Shown here: piece after piece, positions 1 to 9,691 of the stretch | Position numbering within the stretch: position 1 is the stretch's first letter | How the letters are laid out: every line of letters starts with the position of its first letter | Made by a program: the position numbers and the translations under genes | The notes under the pieces: model-generated | Database searches by the model: none | Told to the model about the DNA's origin: nothing | The model's input: the letters and a program-made list of their open reading frames with translations, nothing else | NCBI RefSeq assembly: GCF_023715345.1 | Contig: NZ_JAMBNY010000005.1 | Span: forward strand, 62,001-126,000 | Direction: 5' to 3' | Source of the DNA: Paenibacillus camelliae | GTDB lineage: Bacteria; Bacillota; Bacilli; Paenibacillales; Paenibacillaceae | DNA length: 64,000 nucleotides

Positions 1-3000
1 TTTAGCGATTCTGGCTTCCCAGATCCCGCTAACGGAATGCGGCTGGCCAATTTGACACAGTATAAGGCCGATTTATCTGAGCATTTGGGGAAGAAGCTCT
101 ACTTAGAAATCATCGACAATGCTACCTCAGACTGGGGCTTGATTTTTGCGGATGCGCTCTATATGTATCATGAGGCGGAGCCGCCTGAGGGCATTATTGC
201 TATCGATATTAAGCCGGATTTTGCACGCCATCAGCTGATCAATCCGGGCTTTGAAACAGGAGATTTGACGGGCTGGTCGGTTGTTGAAGGCAGTGCATTT
301 GGTGAGAACAGCGTTTCTGATGAGACGACATGGTGGGCCGAGGAAATCCCGTACAATCAGGAAGGCAACTATCACCTAAACGGTTGGAGGTATGACGAAT
401 CCGCGACAGGGATATTACGCTCCAGCAGCTTCGAGCTAGGCGGAACAGGCTGGATTACGTTCAGGCTGGGTGGTGGTAAGCAAAAGGATCAAGTGTATGT
501 ACGTATCGTTGAAGCAGACAGCGGGAAAGTAATCGCACGCTATGGCAATGATGAATTTAGCGAGCAAGGGTTTCCAGATCCAGCACAAGGCATGAAGCTA
601 GCCAATATGGTGCAGTATAAGGCGGATCTGTCAGAGCATCTAGGCAAAACGCTTTATGTGGAAATCGTAGACCATGCTACCTCGGATTGGGGCTTGGTTT
701 TCTCTGATGATTTCCAAACTTACTATGAAATTGCTCCTGAAGATGGAATAATTGCGCGCAATATTAATCCAACGGAAATGGTTAATGGAAGCTTTGAAAG
801 CGGAGATTTTCAAGGCTGGATAGTAACGGGCGACGCTTTTCATGTTACAGATGAAGATCATGCTCTCAAAGCAGGAACTTATTTCGCTCAATCAGACTTA
901 GAACAGCGGGGTTCGATTGCTTCAAGTATCTTCACGCTTCAAGGTAGTGGAATGATTCAGTTCACAATTTTGGATATAGTAAATCCACAGGATGCCTATG
1001 TGGCACTTTATGATGCGAGCAGTGATACTATGCTGATGAAGACGGAAAACGTAAGCGCTAATGAGCATATCTCCTGGAATGTGCAGAAGTATTACAATGA
1101 CAATCTTTACATAAAAGTTGTCGATCAATCTGCAGTTGCAAGCATTGCAGTTGATGGTTTTCAAGCGAATCATCTAGGTGTTGTATCCTATCTTAACCTT
1201 GATGAAGGATCTGGAATGCTAGCAATGGAGCAAGTGAGCAACCTGCAGCATGATGTTAACTATGTATTCAATGAAGCAAGATATATGGCAGCCAAAGATC
1301 CGCGCTGGACTTCATACGGCGTAAAGGGTGGCGCTCTTCTGTTCGATGGATATTCGAATTATATCGAGATCAATGCAGACGAGGTAGTGCCTGTAAGGGA
1401 TGCATTAACCATTGAAGCGTGGGTTTCACCGCGCAGCTATGAGTGGGGAGACGGCGGCAAGCTGTCGGCAATTGTCAACCAATCCAATCAAGATAAAGCA
1501 GAAGGCTTTGCGTTAGGCATGTATCGGCACGGAGCATGGTCCATGCAGGTTGGCATTGGCGGACAATGGATTCAAGTATGGGTGAATGATCATCCACTGG
1601 AAAAGTATAAGTGGAACTATGTAGTAGCTACATTCGATAAAGATGACGGACGTATTACATTATATCTTAATGGTGAGGAGGTAGCCTCACAAGTGACGCC
1701 TGTCGGCATGTCGCTAACACCTTCAACTGAAAGCCTAATTATCGGTAAAAATAATAAGCCGGTTGAACTGGCAGGAGTATTCTCGTTTAATATGTTCAGT
1801 GGGCTTATAGACGAAGTGAAGCTGCACAATACTGCGCTTGCACCAGAAATGATAAGGAATGAATACGCCGCTATGAAAGCGCTTCATAACGGGACGATCC
1901 CAGATATACCCAATTATGCTATCGATGAGGATCCAAGTGTATTTGACGGAGATCAGCATCGTCCGCAATATCATGCTATTCCTCCGCAAAACTGGATGAA
2001 TGAAGCACATGCACCAATTTACTACAATGGGAAGTATCATTTGTTTTATCAGCATAATCCACAAGGGCCTTTCTGGCATCAAATCCACTGGGGACATTGG
2101 GTCAGTGATGATATGGTTCATTGGGAGAATGTAAGACCTGCGCTTGCACCTGAAGCTGGTACGCTTGTTCCAGATGGCGTATGGTCAGGAAGCGCCGCAT
2201 ATGATCGAAACAGCAATCCGGTCTTGTTCTATACTGCTGGCAATGATGCAGAATCACCGAATCAGAGAACAGCAGTCGCCACTCCTGCTGATTTATCTGA
2301 TCCGTATTTGCAGCAATGGGTAAAGCATCCAGTACCCGTAACGGAGCAGAATGGAATCGGCATCCATAACGAGTTCCGTGATCCATTCGTTTGGTACGAT
2401 GAGGAGGTTGACAAGTGGTATCAGCTTGTCACTTCAGGACTACCCGATATGAGCAGTGGTACAGCTCTCGTGTATGTATCGGATGATATGTACAATTGGG
2501 AGTATAAGGGGCCGCTCTATGTAAGTGACAGAAGCGTATATCCAGAGCTTGGCACTGTATGGGAACTGCCGGTATTATTGCCGCTCGGCACGGACAGTAA
2601 GGGAAATAGCAAGCATATTTTTATGATCAATCCTCACGAAAAGCCCGAGCATGTGCCTTCAGCCAATGATGTGCTAAGAGAGGTAGAGGTTTTTTATTGG
2701 ATCGGGACATGGGATCGTGACAACTTTAGATTTATTCCTGATCAGGAAGCTCCAACAACATTGGATGTAGGCAAAGGATATTTAACTGCAGAAAGCGGGC
2801 TTGTTACACCAGATGGAAGAACGGTTGTATTCTCAATGGTGCAAAATGTAAGAACACCACAGGCTGAATACGAAGCGGGTTGGGCGCACAACTTGGCTTT
2901 GCCAGTTAGCCTAAGCTTGGATGAACAGGATGAGCTGCGAATTGAGCCAATTGAGGAGCTTAGCGGACTTCGTGGCAGCAAGCTCATAGATTTTACGGAT

Positions 3001-5124
3001 CAAAGTCTTAATTCTGCTAATAGCTTAATCGAGAATGTTCAGGGAGACATGCTAGAGATTATTGCTGAAATTGATCCTGGCGATGCACAACAATTTGGCT
3101 TGAAAGTTCGTCGTTCCGCAAATGGGCAAGAAGAGACATTCATCTATTATGATAAAGCAGATCAAAGCTTTAATGTAGATCGTACGAAGAGCAGCATTGA
3201 TCCGGATGTTCGAGTCGACGGTATACAAGGCGGTTATGTAGAGCTAGACGGAGAGAATTTAAAGCTGCACATTTATTTGGATCGCTCCGTTATTGAAGCT
3301 TTTGCCAACTACAAGAAAAAGTTGACCACACGTGTCTATGTAGGACGTTATGATTCTTTAGGCTTGCAGTTCTGGGCCGATGATGATATTACGGTGAAGT
3401 CAATGGAAGTATGGGAGATGAACGCTTTAACGGGAGAGCCAGCCGCACCTGTTTATATCCCGGAAAACTGGGATAACACACAATTCACTAATATTACAGA
3501 GCTGCCTAACCATGATTTTGCAAGTGGAGATTTGACAGGGTGGATTGCAGAGGGTGAAGCATTCCAGGATATACATGTAACGAATCAACAGTTTTTCTGG
3601 GATACGATTTATTTTAATCCTTCTCACAAAATTCCGGGGGGCTATCATTTATGGGGCTTTAACGAGTCAGCAGGTGGCGATAGCTTAACAGGAACGCTAA
3701 GATCACAAAACTTTGTTCTTGGCGGCAACGGAAAAATAGACTTTCTAATCAGTGGAGGACGCGATATCGAGCGCTTGTATGTTGCGCTGGTTCGAGCAGC
3801 AGACGACAAGGAGCTGTTTAAAGCGACTGCAACCAATTATGAGGAATATCAGAGGAAAATATGGGATGCATCGCCTTATATCGGTGAGGAGCTTTATATT
3901 AAAGTAGTTGATCAGGCTACTGGGGGCTTTGGCCATATTAATGTCGATGATTTCAATGTACCTGTTCAAGTGAAGGCAGATTCAACGACTCCTAATAATC
4001 CAAGCAATCCATCCATTCCAGAGAACTCCAGCCAATCGACTGATCCAATTAGTCTGTCCTTTGAGATGGCTGAGGGCGAGCAGAAACTGGCGTTTCCAGT
4101 AAATATGAAAGCGAATGATGGCAAGAATGCTTTGAAGGTTAAACATTCGGATGTAGAGGTTGAAGTTCCTGCAGAAGTGTTGAAGCAACTACAGCTGCTC
4201 GTGGCGGATGATGAGCTCGATCAAGCACAGATTTCGTTAGAAATCATTACGCTAACTCCAGATCAAAAACAAGAGTTGATTAAACGTGCTGAACGAATGC
4301 ATCAAGCGGATATCTCTGTCTTCGGGGAAATATATGATTTTAAACTGTCTATTGTAAAGGCAGATGAAACAGCATTGCAGCTTGAGAACTTCGCACAACT
4401 TGTTACAATTAAGCTAACTGGTGCAAGTGATGCTGATTATGCTTATCAGGACCTGATCGGCATTTACTCTATTACAGATAACGGAAGTTTGGAGTATATG
4501 GGAGCATATGAGCGTGATAAGGCGACTACAAAAGTAAACCATCTCGGCAAATTCGCTGTTATGATATATGACAAATCGTTCGAAGACGTTAGTGAGTCTC
4601 ATTGGGCTTATCAAGTCATTAAAAAGATGTCAGCTAGGCAAATCATTCACGGTGTGAACGCAACATCATTTGCACCGGAGCAAAGCATAACTAGAGCAGA
4701 ATTTGTCTCTTTGCTTGAGCGGTCATTGTCATGGAAAGCAACAAAGCCGATGACCTTCGAGGATGTTGAGCAGACGAAATGGTATGCATCTGCTATTGCT
4801 GCAGCCTTTGATGCTGGCATAGTAAGTGGAAAAAGCAGTAGCACATTTGCTCCCGATGAAGGCTTGTGTCGTCAAGAAATGGCGGTTATGCTCTACAGAG
4901 CATATGAACATGAAACGGGATTAAGCGTTGCAACAGAAGAGGTTAATGTTTTTAGTGATGCGGAAACGATCAGCGACTGGGCCAAGCACGAGGTTGCTGC
5001 TTTAAAGCAGCTTGGCTTAGTCCAGGGGCGTGACAAGCAATTGTTTATGCCGAACGCCAATGTAACTCGCGCTGAAAGTGCACAAGTAATCTCGTTGCTC
5101 ATGCAAAAAGTGAATGCACAGTGA
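1..5124 (+). CDS. SLH-anchored GH32 fructan hydrolase/transferase (5' partial)
   Basis: The reading frame is open from base 1, so the N-terminus lies outside the window; the ATG at 37 is internal, because the residues before it match the second copy of the same repeat. Numbering from that Met: carbohydrate-binding-like repeats at about 1-60, 68-235 and 247-376; LamG-like domain about 380-620; GH32 five-blade propeller plus beta-sandwich about 645-1130; another binding-like repeat about 1150-1310; a Pro/Asn/Ser linker; three SLH repeats about 1505-1695. GH32 motifs are WMNEAHAP (Glu656 in place of the usual Asp nucleophile), FRDP (781-783) and VWELP (Glu843, acid/base). GH32 enzymes act on beta-fructans such as levan or inulin; endo-inulinases and cyclo-inulo-oligosaccharide fructanotransferases are alternatives to an exo-fructanase. 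The SLH repeats should bind the protein to secondary cell-wall polymer. The exact activity is not decided by sequence. Confidence 0.88.
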   Translation, partial: FSDSGFPDPANGMRLANLTQYKADLSEHLGKKLYLEIIDNATSDWGLIFADALYMYHEAEPPEGIIAIDIKPDFARHQLINPGFETGDLTGWSVVEGSAFGENSVSDETTWWAEEIPYNQEGNYHLNGWRYDESATGILRSSSFELGGTGWITFRLGGGKQKDQVYVRIVEADSGKVIARYGNDEFSEQGFPDPAQGMKLANMVQYKADLSEHLGKTLYVEIVDHATSDWGLVFSDDFQTYYEIAPEDGIIARNINPTEMVNGSFESGDFQGWIVTGDAFHVTDEDHALKAGTYFAQSDLEQRGSIASSIFTLQGSGMIQFTILDIVNPQDAYVALYDASSDTMLMKTENVSANEHISWNVQKYYNDNLYIKVVDQSAVASIAVDGFQANHLGVVSYLNLDEGSGMLAMEQVSNLQHDVNYVFNEARYMAAKDPRWTSYGVKGGALLFDGYSNYIEINADEVVPVRDALTIEAWVSPRSYEWGDGGKLSAIVNQSNQDKAEGFALGMYRHGAWSMQVGIGGQWIQVWVNDHPLEKYKWNYVVATFDKDDGRITLYLNGEEVASQVTPVGMSLTPSTESLIIGKNNKPVELAGVFSFNMFSGLIDEVKLHNTALAPEMIRNEYAAMKALHNGTIPDIPNYAIDEDPSVFDGDQHRPQYHAIPPQNWMNEAHAPIYYNGKYHLFYQHNPQGPFWHQIHWGHWVSDDMVHWENVRPALAPEAGTLVPDGVWSGSAAYDRNSNPVLFYTAGNDAESPNQRTAVATPADLSDPYLQQWVKHPVPVTEQNGIGIHNEFRDPFVWYDEEVDKWYQLVTSGLPDMSSGTALVYVSDDMYNWEYKGPLYVSDRSVYPELGTVWELPVLLPLGTDSKGNSKHIFMINPHEKPEHVPSANDVLREVEVFYWIGTWDRDNFRFIPDQEAPTTLDVGKGYLTAESGLVTPDGRTVVFSMVQNVRTPQAEYEAGWAHNLALPVSLSLDEQDELRIEPIEELSGLRGSKLIDFTDQSLNSANSLIENVQGDMLEIIAEIDPGDAQQFGLKVRRSANGQEETFIYYDKADQSFNVDRTKSSIDPDVRVDGIQGGYVELDGENLKLHIYLDRSVIEAFANYKKKLTTRVYVGRYDSLGLQFWADDDITVKSMEVWEMNALTGEPAAPVYIPENWDNTQFTNITELPNHDFASGDLTGWIAEGEAFQDIHVTNQQFFWDTIYFNPSHKIPGGYHLWGFNESAGGDSLTGTLRSQNFVLGGNGKIDFLISGGRDIERLYVALVRAADDKELFKATATNYEEYQRKIWDASPYIGEELYIKVVDQATGGFGHINVDDFNVPVQVKADSTTPNNPSNPSIPENSSQSTDPISLSFEMAEGEQKLAFPVNMKANDGKNALKVKHSDVEVEVPAEVLKQLQLLVADDELDQAQISLEIITLTPDQKQELIKRAERMHQADISVFGEIYDFKLSIVKADETALQLENFAQLVTIKLTGASDADYAYQDLIGIYSITDNGSLEYMGAYERDKATTKVNHLGKFAVMIYDKSFEDVSESHWAYQVIKKMSARQIIHGVNATSFAPEQSITRAEFVSLLERSLSWKATKPMTFEDVEQTKWYASAIAAAFDAGIVSGKSSSTFAPDEGLCRQEMAVMLYRAYEHETGLSVATEEVNVFSDAETISDWAKHEVAALKQLGLVQGRDKQLFMPNANVTRAESAQVISLLMQKVNAQ

Positions 5125-5130
5125 ACACAT

Positions 5131-5172
5131 AAGAGCCAGGTGGTCTGTATATATACAGACCACCTGGCTCTT
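5131..5172. terminator. Perfect 42-bp palindrome, bidirectional terminator
   Basis: Two perfectly complementary 21-base arms abut, from AAGAGCCAGG at the left to CCTGGCTCTT at the right, between the convergent GH32 and phosphodiesterase genes. A T-rich run follows on the plus strand. The position suits termination of both transcripts. Confidence 0.75.
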
Positions 5173-5228
5173 AAGCTTTATTGAGTATTTTTCAATACAG
5201 AGGACTATCTTAACATTGACGACTTTTG

Positions 5229-7001
5229 TTACAGATTCAATTCAATCATCGATTGTGCGCGTCCAGGATAATCGGTAATCATGCCGTCGATACGGAATTT
5301 CAATACTTCCTTCATATTTTTAGAGCTGTTGACAGTCCACACCCAAACCTCACGGCCTGCCGCATGAGCCTCCTCGACTAATTGTTTAGTTAGCATCGTT
5401 TGTTCAATCGTATAAAAATCAACATCCAAAGTGTTTAATGAACCTAATGCAAAATAGAGCACTTGTCCGATTTTAATATTTGGCTCAAGCATGCGAATTT
5501 GTAGCAGCGCGCTTTGATCGAACGACTGAATATAAACCTCCTGGCCCATGTCAAAGGCTTGAATCTGCCGAACGATTTCATTGACTAAAGCATCGCTTGG
5601 ACCATATGGCTTTAAATCAATCAACAGCTTCGTACGCCCTTGAGCTACCGCTAATGCTTCTGTAAATGTAGGAATATAGACAGGCTCCATATTGGCATCA
5701 TAGCCAATAACAAAATTGCTTAATTCCTCAAATGTAAGATCAGCGATTCGTACCGGTGTCCCCGTCATGCGTAGCAAAGTTTGATCATGATGAAGCACAG
5801 CAATTCCATCCTTTGTCATTTGCACATCAATCTCAACGGACTGATAGCCTTTTTCGATCGCATCGATAATGGAAGGCAACGAATTTTCTGGCGCATGTTC
5901 AGTATCTCCTCGGTGTGCTGAAATCACCACAGTCCATTTAGCATAAACGAGATTGTCATTCGCTCTGAAACCGATATAAAGAGCTAAGCTTAGGTACACA
6001 ATGGCTATTACTACAAACCATAAGTGTGGACGATTTATCCTTTTCAAGGAAGCGAAGAATCGTTTTTCCAAACGACCTAACTTGCTGCGATAAACATAGG
6101 CGATATCTTGCGGCTTCTTTCCTTGGCTGTAGCCGAAATAATAAAATAAACGGGTCAACACGATGATATTAATAGGAATGACTAGCAACGTGAACATATA
6201 CGTCAAAATTGTCGATAGCGTTAAGGAGTAATGATTGGAGAAGGCTTTAAATATATCAATATTTAACCACACCGGCAAATAAGAGAGTGTAGTAATAACG
6301 AAAAAGCTGCCCCCAACTACAGCTCCGTTCAGCAAGGCCAGAGCGACAAACAGCCGCAAGCGTCTTCCCCGCGTCAACGCCTGACTGCTGCGAATGGCTT
6401 CCGTAATGGTCTTACCCTCCAACATAATAAAATGCAGCACAAACACCCAGCGCAGTACAATATACAACAATATTAAAACGAGTGCGACGTATATAAAAGT
6501 CATCGTAGTTGAAGCATCGATCACTTGATTTTGGAAGAAGATAGGTAGATTAAATAATGCATAAAATGATTCTGAAAATGGAGAATCAATAAACGGTATC
6601 AGTAAAAGAAGAAAAAACAATAACTGTACAAAACCAAATCCAAGCAGCCGCGGTGTTCTGCGCAGCGTCGTCAACAAAGCATCAGTAATCGTAATTTCTT
6701 TGCTAAAGTATGCTTGCTGGACGATGATAACAATTACACATAGCTCAATAAATAAGGCAAAGGAAGAGACTAGACCAATCAAAACTAACCCGGCCACACC
6801 CTCATAACTCATGCCAATTCGGTATACTTCCCCATTGAGCAAGGAGCCTGATCCTACTACCATCAATATTCTATTAAAGAGTAAGGTGATGACTGGAATA
6901 ATGACAAAGCTTGTAAGCAGCATAAAAAAGTATTCAAATACAAGTAGTTTCTTATAAGAGGATCGAAAGTCTTGCAGACTTCTCCCTAGTAGTTTCAGCA
7001 T
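5229..7001 (-). CDS. Membrane-anchored glycerophosphodiester phosphodiesterase
   Basis: 590 aa. Residues 1-340 are strongly hydrophobic, with about eight to ten predicted membrane segments, matching the membrane domain found fused to GlpQ-like phosphodiesterases. The C-terminal catalytic TIM barrel (about 355-590) has AHRGD (His363-Arg364), APENS, VEIDVQMTKDG and HHD, the signature of the GDPD family, and ends with WTVN and DGMITDYP. These enzymes hydrolyse glycerophosphodiesters to sn-glycerol-3-phosphate and an alcohol; a membrane-bound form may act on lipid or teichoic-acid-derived substrates (inference). An AGGAT-type RBS lies upstream of the ATG at 7001. It is a single gene, convergent with the fructan enzyme. 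Confidence 0.88.
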   Translation of the reverse strand: MLKLLGRSLQDFRSSYKKLLVFEYFFMLLTSFVIIPVITLLFNRILMVVGSGSLLNGEVYRIGMSYEGVAGLVLIGLVSSFALFIELCVIVIIVQQAYFSKEITITDALLTTLRRTPRLLGFGFVQLLFFLLLLIPFIDSPFSESFYALFNLPIFFQNQVIDASTTMTFIYVALVLILLYIVLRWVFVLHFIMLEGKTITEAIRSSQALTRGRRLRLFVALALLNGAVVGGSFFVITTLSYLPVWLNIDIFKAFSNHYSLTLSTILTYMFTLLVIPINIIVLTRLFYYFGYSQGKKPQDIAYVYRSKLGRLEKRFFASLKRINRPHLWFVVIAIVYLSLALYIGFRANDNLVYAKWTVVISAHRGDTEHAPENSLPSIIDAIEKGYQSVEIDVQMTKDGIAVLHHDQTLLRMTGTPVRIADLTFEELSNFVIGYDANMEPVYIPTFTEALAVAQGRTKLLIDLKPYGPSDALVNEIVRQIQAFDMGQEVYIQSFDQSALLQIRMLEPNIKIGQVLYFALGSLNTLDVDFYTIEQTMLTKQLVEEAHAAGREVWVWTVNSSKNMKEVLKFRIDGMITDYPGRAQSMIELNL

Positions 7002-7169
7002 GTCGAATCATCCTATCTGCTCAATAGATTCTCTAGTCTATGTTATTTTGCTATGCAAATTTTTTTCCTGTCAAGAACTTTTACTAATTTAGTATAAAGA
7101 ACTAGTCTTTTAGCACCTTTTAGCACCAAATTCTATTTCATCAGGATAGGGATTTGTCATAATCAACAA

Positions 7170-7185
7170 TTAGGGAGTTCCCTAA
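7170..7185. promoter_or_regulatory. Palindrome upstream of nirB
   Basis: TTAGGGAGTTCCCTAA has perfect 7-base arms around GT. It sits about 43 bases before a plausible start point downstream of TATCAT (7209-7214), which would suit an activator. I do not recognise the binding protein. Confidence 0.4.
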
Positions 7186-7226
7186 TATACGAACGCAAAA
7201 AGGAATGCTATCATTAAAACATGAAA

Positions 7227-7265
7227 TGTGAAAAGATTCACAATAAGTAAGTGATATTTTTCACT
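7227..7265. promoter_or_regulatory. Two FNR/Rex-like operator palindromes before nirB
   Basis: TGTGAAAAGATTCACA (7227-7242) fits the CRP/FNR pattern TGTGA-N6-TCACA exactly, and with flanking bases nearly fits Rex boxes (TTGTGAA-N4-TTCACAA). AGTGATATTTTTCACT (7250-7265) is a second palindrome with the same 5+6+5 geometry. Both lie just before the nirB RBS at 7269-7274. Redox- or oxygen-responsive control of the nitrite genes is inferred. Confidence 0.5.
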
Positions 7266-7280
7266 AATAGGAGGTACGCA

Positions 7281-9689
7281 ATGATGAAAGAGAGACTATT
7301 ACTTATTGGCAATGGGATGGCTGGTGTAAGAACGATTGAGGAAATATTGGAGCGAGACTCCTCAAAATATGAAATCACCATTATCGGTGAAGAAAAATAT
7401 ACGAACTACAATCGGATTATGCTGTCCAACGTGCTGCAAAACAAAATGACGGTAGATGAAATCATTACGAATCCGATGCAATGGTATGAAGAGAACAATA
7501 TTAAGCTTGTCAATCATGATCCAGCAGTAGCGATGGATACTGAACGGAAAGAAGTAACGACAGAAAGCGGCTTAAAGCTCGCTTATGATAAATGTATTAT
7601 TGCAACAGGCTCACGTGCCTTTATATTACCGATTGAAGGCTCACAGCTCGAAGGGGTTATCGGCTTCAGAACGATCGATGATACACTTCTCATGCTTGAG
7701 CAAGCGAAAAAGTATAAGCGTGCTGCTGTTATTGGCGGTGGCTTGCTTGGTCTTGAGGCTGCGAAAGGTCTCGTTGATCAAGGCATGGAGGTTACCGTTA
7801 TTCATTTGGAAAAATGGCTAATGGAAACACAATTGAATGAGCCTGCGGGTAACCTGCTGAAAAAGGATCTAGAGAAGCAAGGCATTCAGTTTCTAATGGA
7901 GAAGAAAACAACGCGCATTATCGGCACAACGAGAGTAGAAGGACTTGAATTTAGTGATGGGACGACGCTGGAAGCAGATGTCGTCATTATGTCAGTTGGT
8001 ATTCGCCCTGTGACGCAGCTTGCGAAGGATGCAGGCTTAACGGTCGAGCGCGGGATCGTTGTGAATGATTTTATGGAAACAAGTGCAGCTGATGTTTATG
8101 CGGTTGGGGAATGTGCACAGCATAACAATATGGTGTATGGACTCGTTGCTCCATTGTATGAGCAAGGGAAAGTGCTTGCGGATCTACTAACGGATCGACC
8201 TGTCGAGGGCTACAAAGGAAGCACCGTATCGACCTCTCTGAAGGTATCGGGCTGTGATCTGTTCTCTGCAGGAATCATTCGTGAGAGTGATGAGGTAAAG
8301 AGCATCGAGGCTTTCAATGGGCTTGCAAACAGCTACAAAAAGCTATTCATTAAAGATAATCATATCGTCGGTATTGTGTTGTACGGGGATGTTTCTGAAG
8401 AGAATCGCTATCATAAAATGCTGCGCGATAAGAAGGATATTTCTGAGCTGAATCCTGTTACGTTGCTCGCTTCTGCAGAGGATGGAGGCGTAAGCGATAG
8501 TGTAGTGAACTGGGACGATGCGGATACAGTGTGCGGCTGTAATGGCGTAACCAAAGGAACGATTGTGGGTGCCATTCAGACGCAAGGACTTACATCTGTT
8601 GCAGAGGTTTCTCGCTGCACGAAGGCTGGTAACTCTTGTGGTAAATGTAAGGGAGATATTGGTGAGCTGCTTGCTCATGTCCTTGGCGATAAAGTGGCTC
8701 AAGCACCAACAGGAATTTGCGGCTGTACTGATCTGACTAGAGATGAGATCGTATTGCAAATTCATGAGAAAGGCCTAATGACCTCGAAAGAGGTATTTAA
8801 GGAGCTGCAATTTCGGAACGAGGAAGGCTGCTCGAAGTGCCGCCCAGCTATAAACTTCTACCTTAATGTCGCGTTCCCTAAAGAACATGAGGATGAAAAA
8901 GAATCTCGCTTCGTCAATGAGCGGATGCACGGCAACATTCAGAAGAGCGGTCAATTCTCAGTTATACCAAGAATGCGTGGAGGTCAGACAACACCACAAC
9001 AGCTGCTGAAAATTGCACAGGTGGCAGAGAAATATAATGTACCGCTTGTAAAAGTAACAGGCAGCCAGCGAATCGGCTTGTATGGTGTCAATAAAGAAGA
9101 CTTGCCTGATATCTGGGAAGAGCTAGATATGACATCAGCTTCGGCTTATGCGAAAGCTGTTCGTTCCGTAAAAACATGCGTCGGTGCAGCCTTCTGTAGA
9201 TTTGGAACGCAAGATTCTATGGGCCTCGGCATCAAGCTCGAGGAGCGTTTCGAGTATATCGATACTCCGCATAAATTCAAAATGGGTGTATCTGCTTGTC
9301 CACGTAGCTGTGCAGAGAGTGGAGTGAAGGACTTTGGTGTCATCGGCGTAGAGAATGGCTTCCAAATCTATATTGGCGGTAATGGTGGTACAGAGGTGAA
9401 GGAAGCACAGCTGCTGACAACAGTTGAAACTGAGCAAGAGGTTATCGATATTTGCGGTGCTATGCTCCAATATTACCGTAAAACAGGGGAATATGCAGAG
9501 CGTACAGCGCCTTGGATCGAGCGTTTAGGCTTTGATCATGTGAAAGCAATATTGCTAGATCCGGCTCAACGTCAAGCATTAAACGCTGAGCTAGATGAAG
9601 CGGTAGCTGGTAAACGCAAGGATCCATGGACTGAGGTTCGCAACAACGAAAACAATGAAAAAGAGCTTTATACGGTAGGGAGAGTGTAA
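7281..9689 (+). CDS. nirB: Nitrite reductase [NAD(P)H] large subunit
   Basis: About 802 aa, the usual length for NirB/NasD. Order of domains: FAD/NAD(P)H pyridine-nucleotide oxidoreductase (about 1-400, with GNGMAG near the N-terminus and GGGLLGLEAA for NAD(P)H); two BFD-like [2Fe-2S] segments (CGCNG...CGKC, then CGCTD...CSKC); nitrite/sulfite reductase half-domains; and siroheme/[4Fe-4S] ligands in TCVGAAFC and ACPRSC. It reduces nitrite to ammonium in the cytoplasm. An in-frame GTG at 7251 also exists, but AGGAGG at 7269-7274 supports the ATG at 7281 or the adjacent one at 7284. It is followed two bases later by nirD. No nitrate reductase is visible nearby. Confidence 0.95.
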   Translation: MMKERLLLIGNGMAGVRTIEEILERDSSKYEITIIGEEKYTNYNRIMLSNVLQNKMTVDEIITNPMQWYEENNIKLVNHDPAVAMDTERKEVTTESGLKLAYDKCIIATGSRAFILPIEGSQLEGVIGFRTIDDTLLMLEQAKKYKRAAVIGGGLLGLEAAKGLVDQGMEVTVIHLEKWLMETQLNEPAGNLLKKDLEKQGIQFLMEKKTTRIIGTTRVEGLEFSDGTTLEADVVIMSVGIRPVTQLAKDAGLTVERGIVVNDFMETSAADVYAVGECAQHNNMVYGLVAPLYEQGKVLADLLTDRPVEGYKGSTVSTSLKVSGCDLFSAGIIRESDEVKSIEAFNGLANSYKKLFIKDNHIVGIVLYGDVSEENRYHKMLRDKKDISELNPVTLLASAEDGGVSDSVVNWDDADTVCGCNGVTKGTIVGAIQTQGLTSVAEVSRCTKAGNSCGKCKGDIGELLAHVLGDKVAQAPTGICGCTDLTRDEIVLQIHEKGLMTSKEVFKELQFRNEEGCSKCRPAINFYLNVAFPKEHEDEKESRFVNERMHGNIQKSGQFSVIPRMRGGQTTPQQLLKIAQVAEKYNVPLVKVTGSQRIGLYGVNKEDLPDIWEELDMTSASAYAKAVRSVKTCVGAAFCRFGTQDSMGLGIKLEERFEYIDTPHKFKMGVSACPRSCAESGVKDFGVIGVENGFQIYIGGNGGTEVKEAQLLTTVETEQEVIDICGAMLQYYRKTGEYAERTAPWIERLGFDHVKAILLDPAQRQALNAELDEAVAGKRKDPWTEVRNNENNEKELYTVGRV

Positions 9690-9691
9690 GG

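Noticed and set aside
1735..2386. Reverse-strand frames inside the GH32 gene
   Set aside because: They are antisense shadows of a clear catalytic domain with no family pattern of their own.
7227..7242. TnrA/GlnR box before nirB
   Set aside because: The TnrA pattern is TGTNA-N7-TNACA (17 bases); this palindrome has N6 spacing (16 bases), which fits CRP/FNR or Rex instead.
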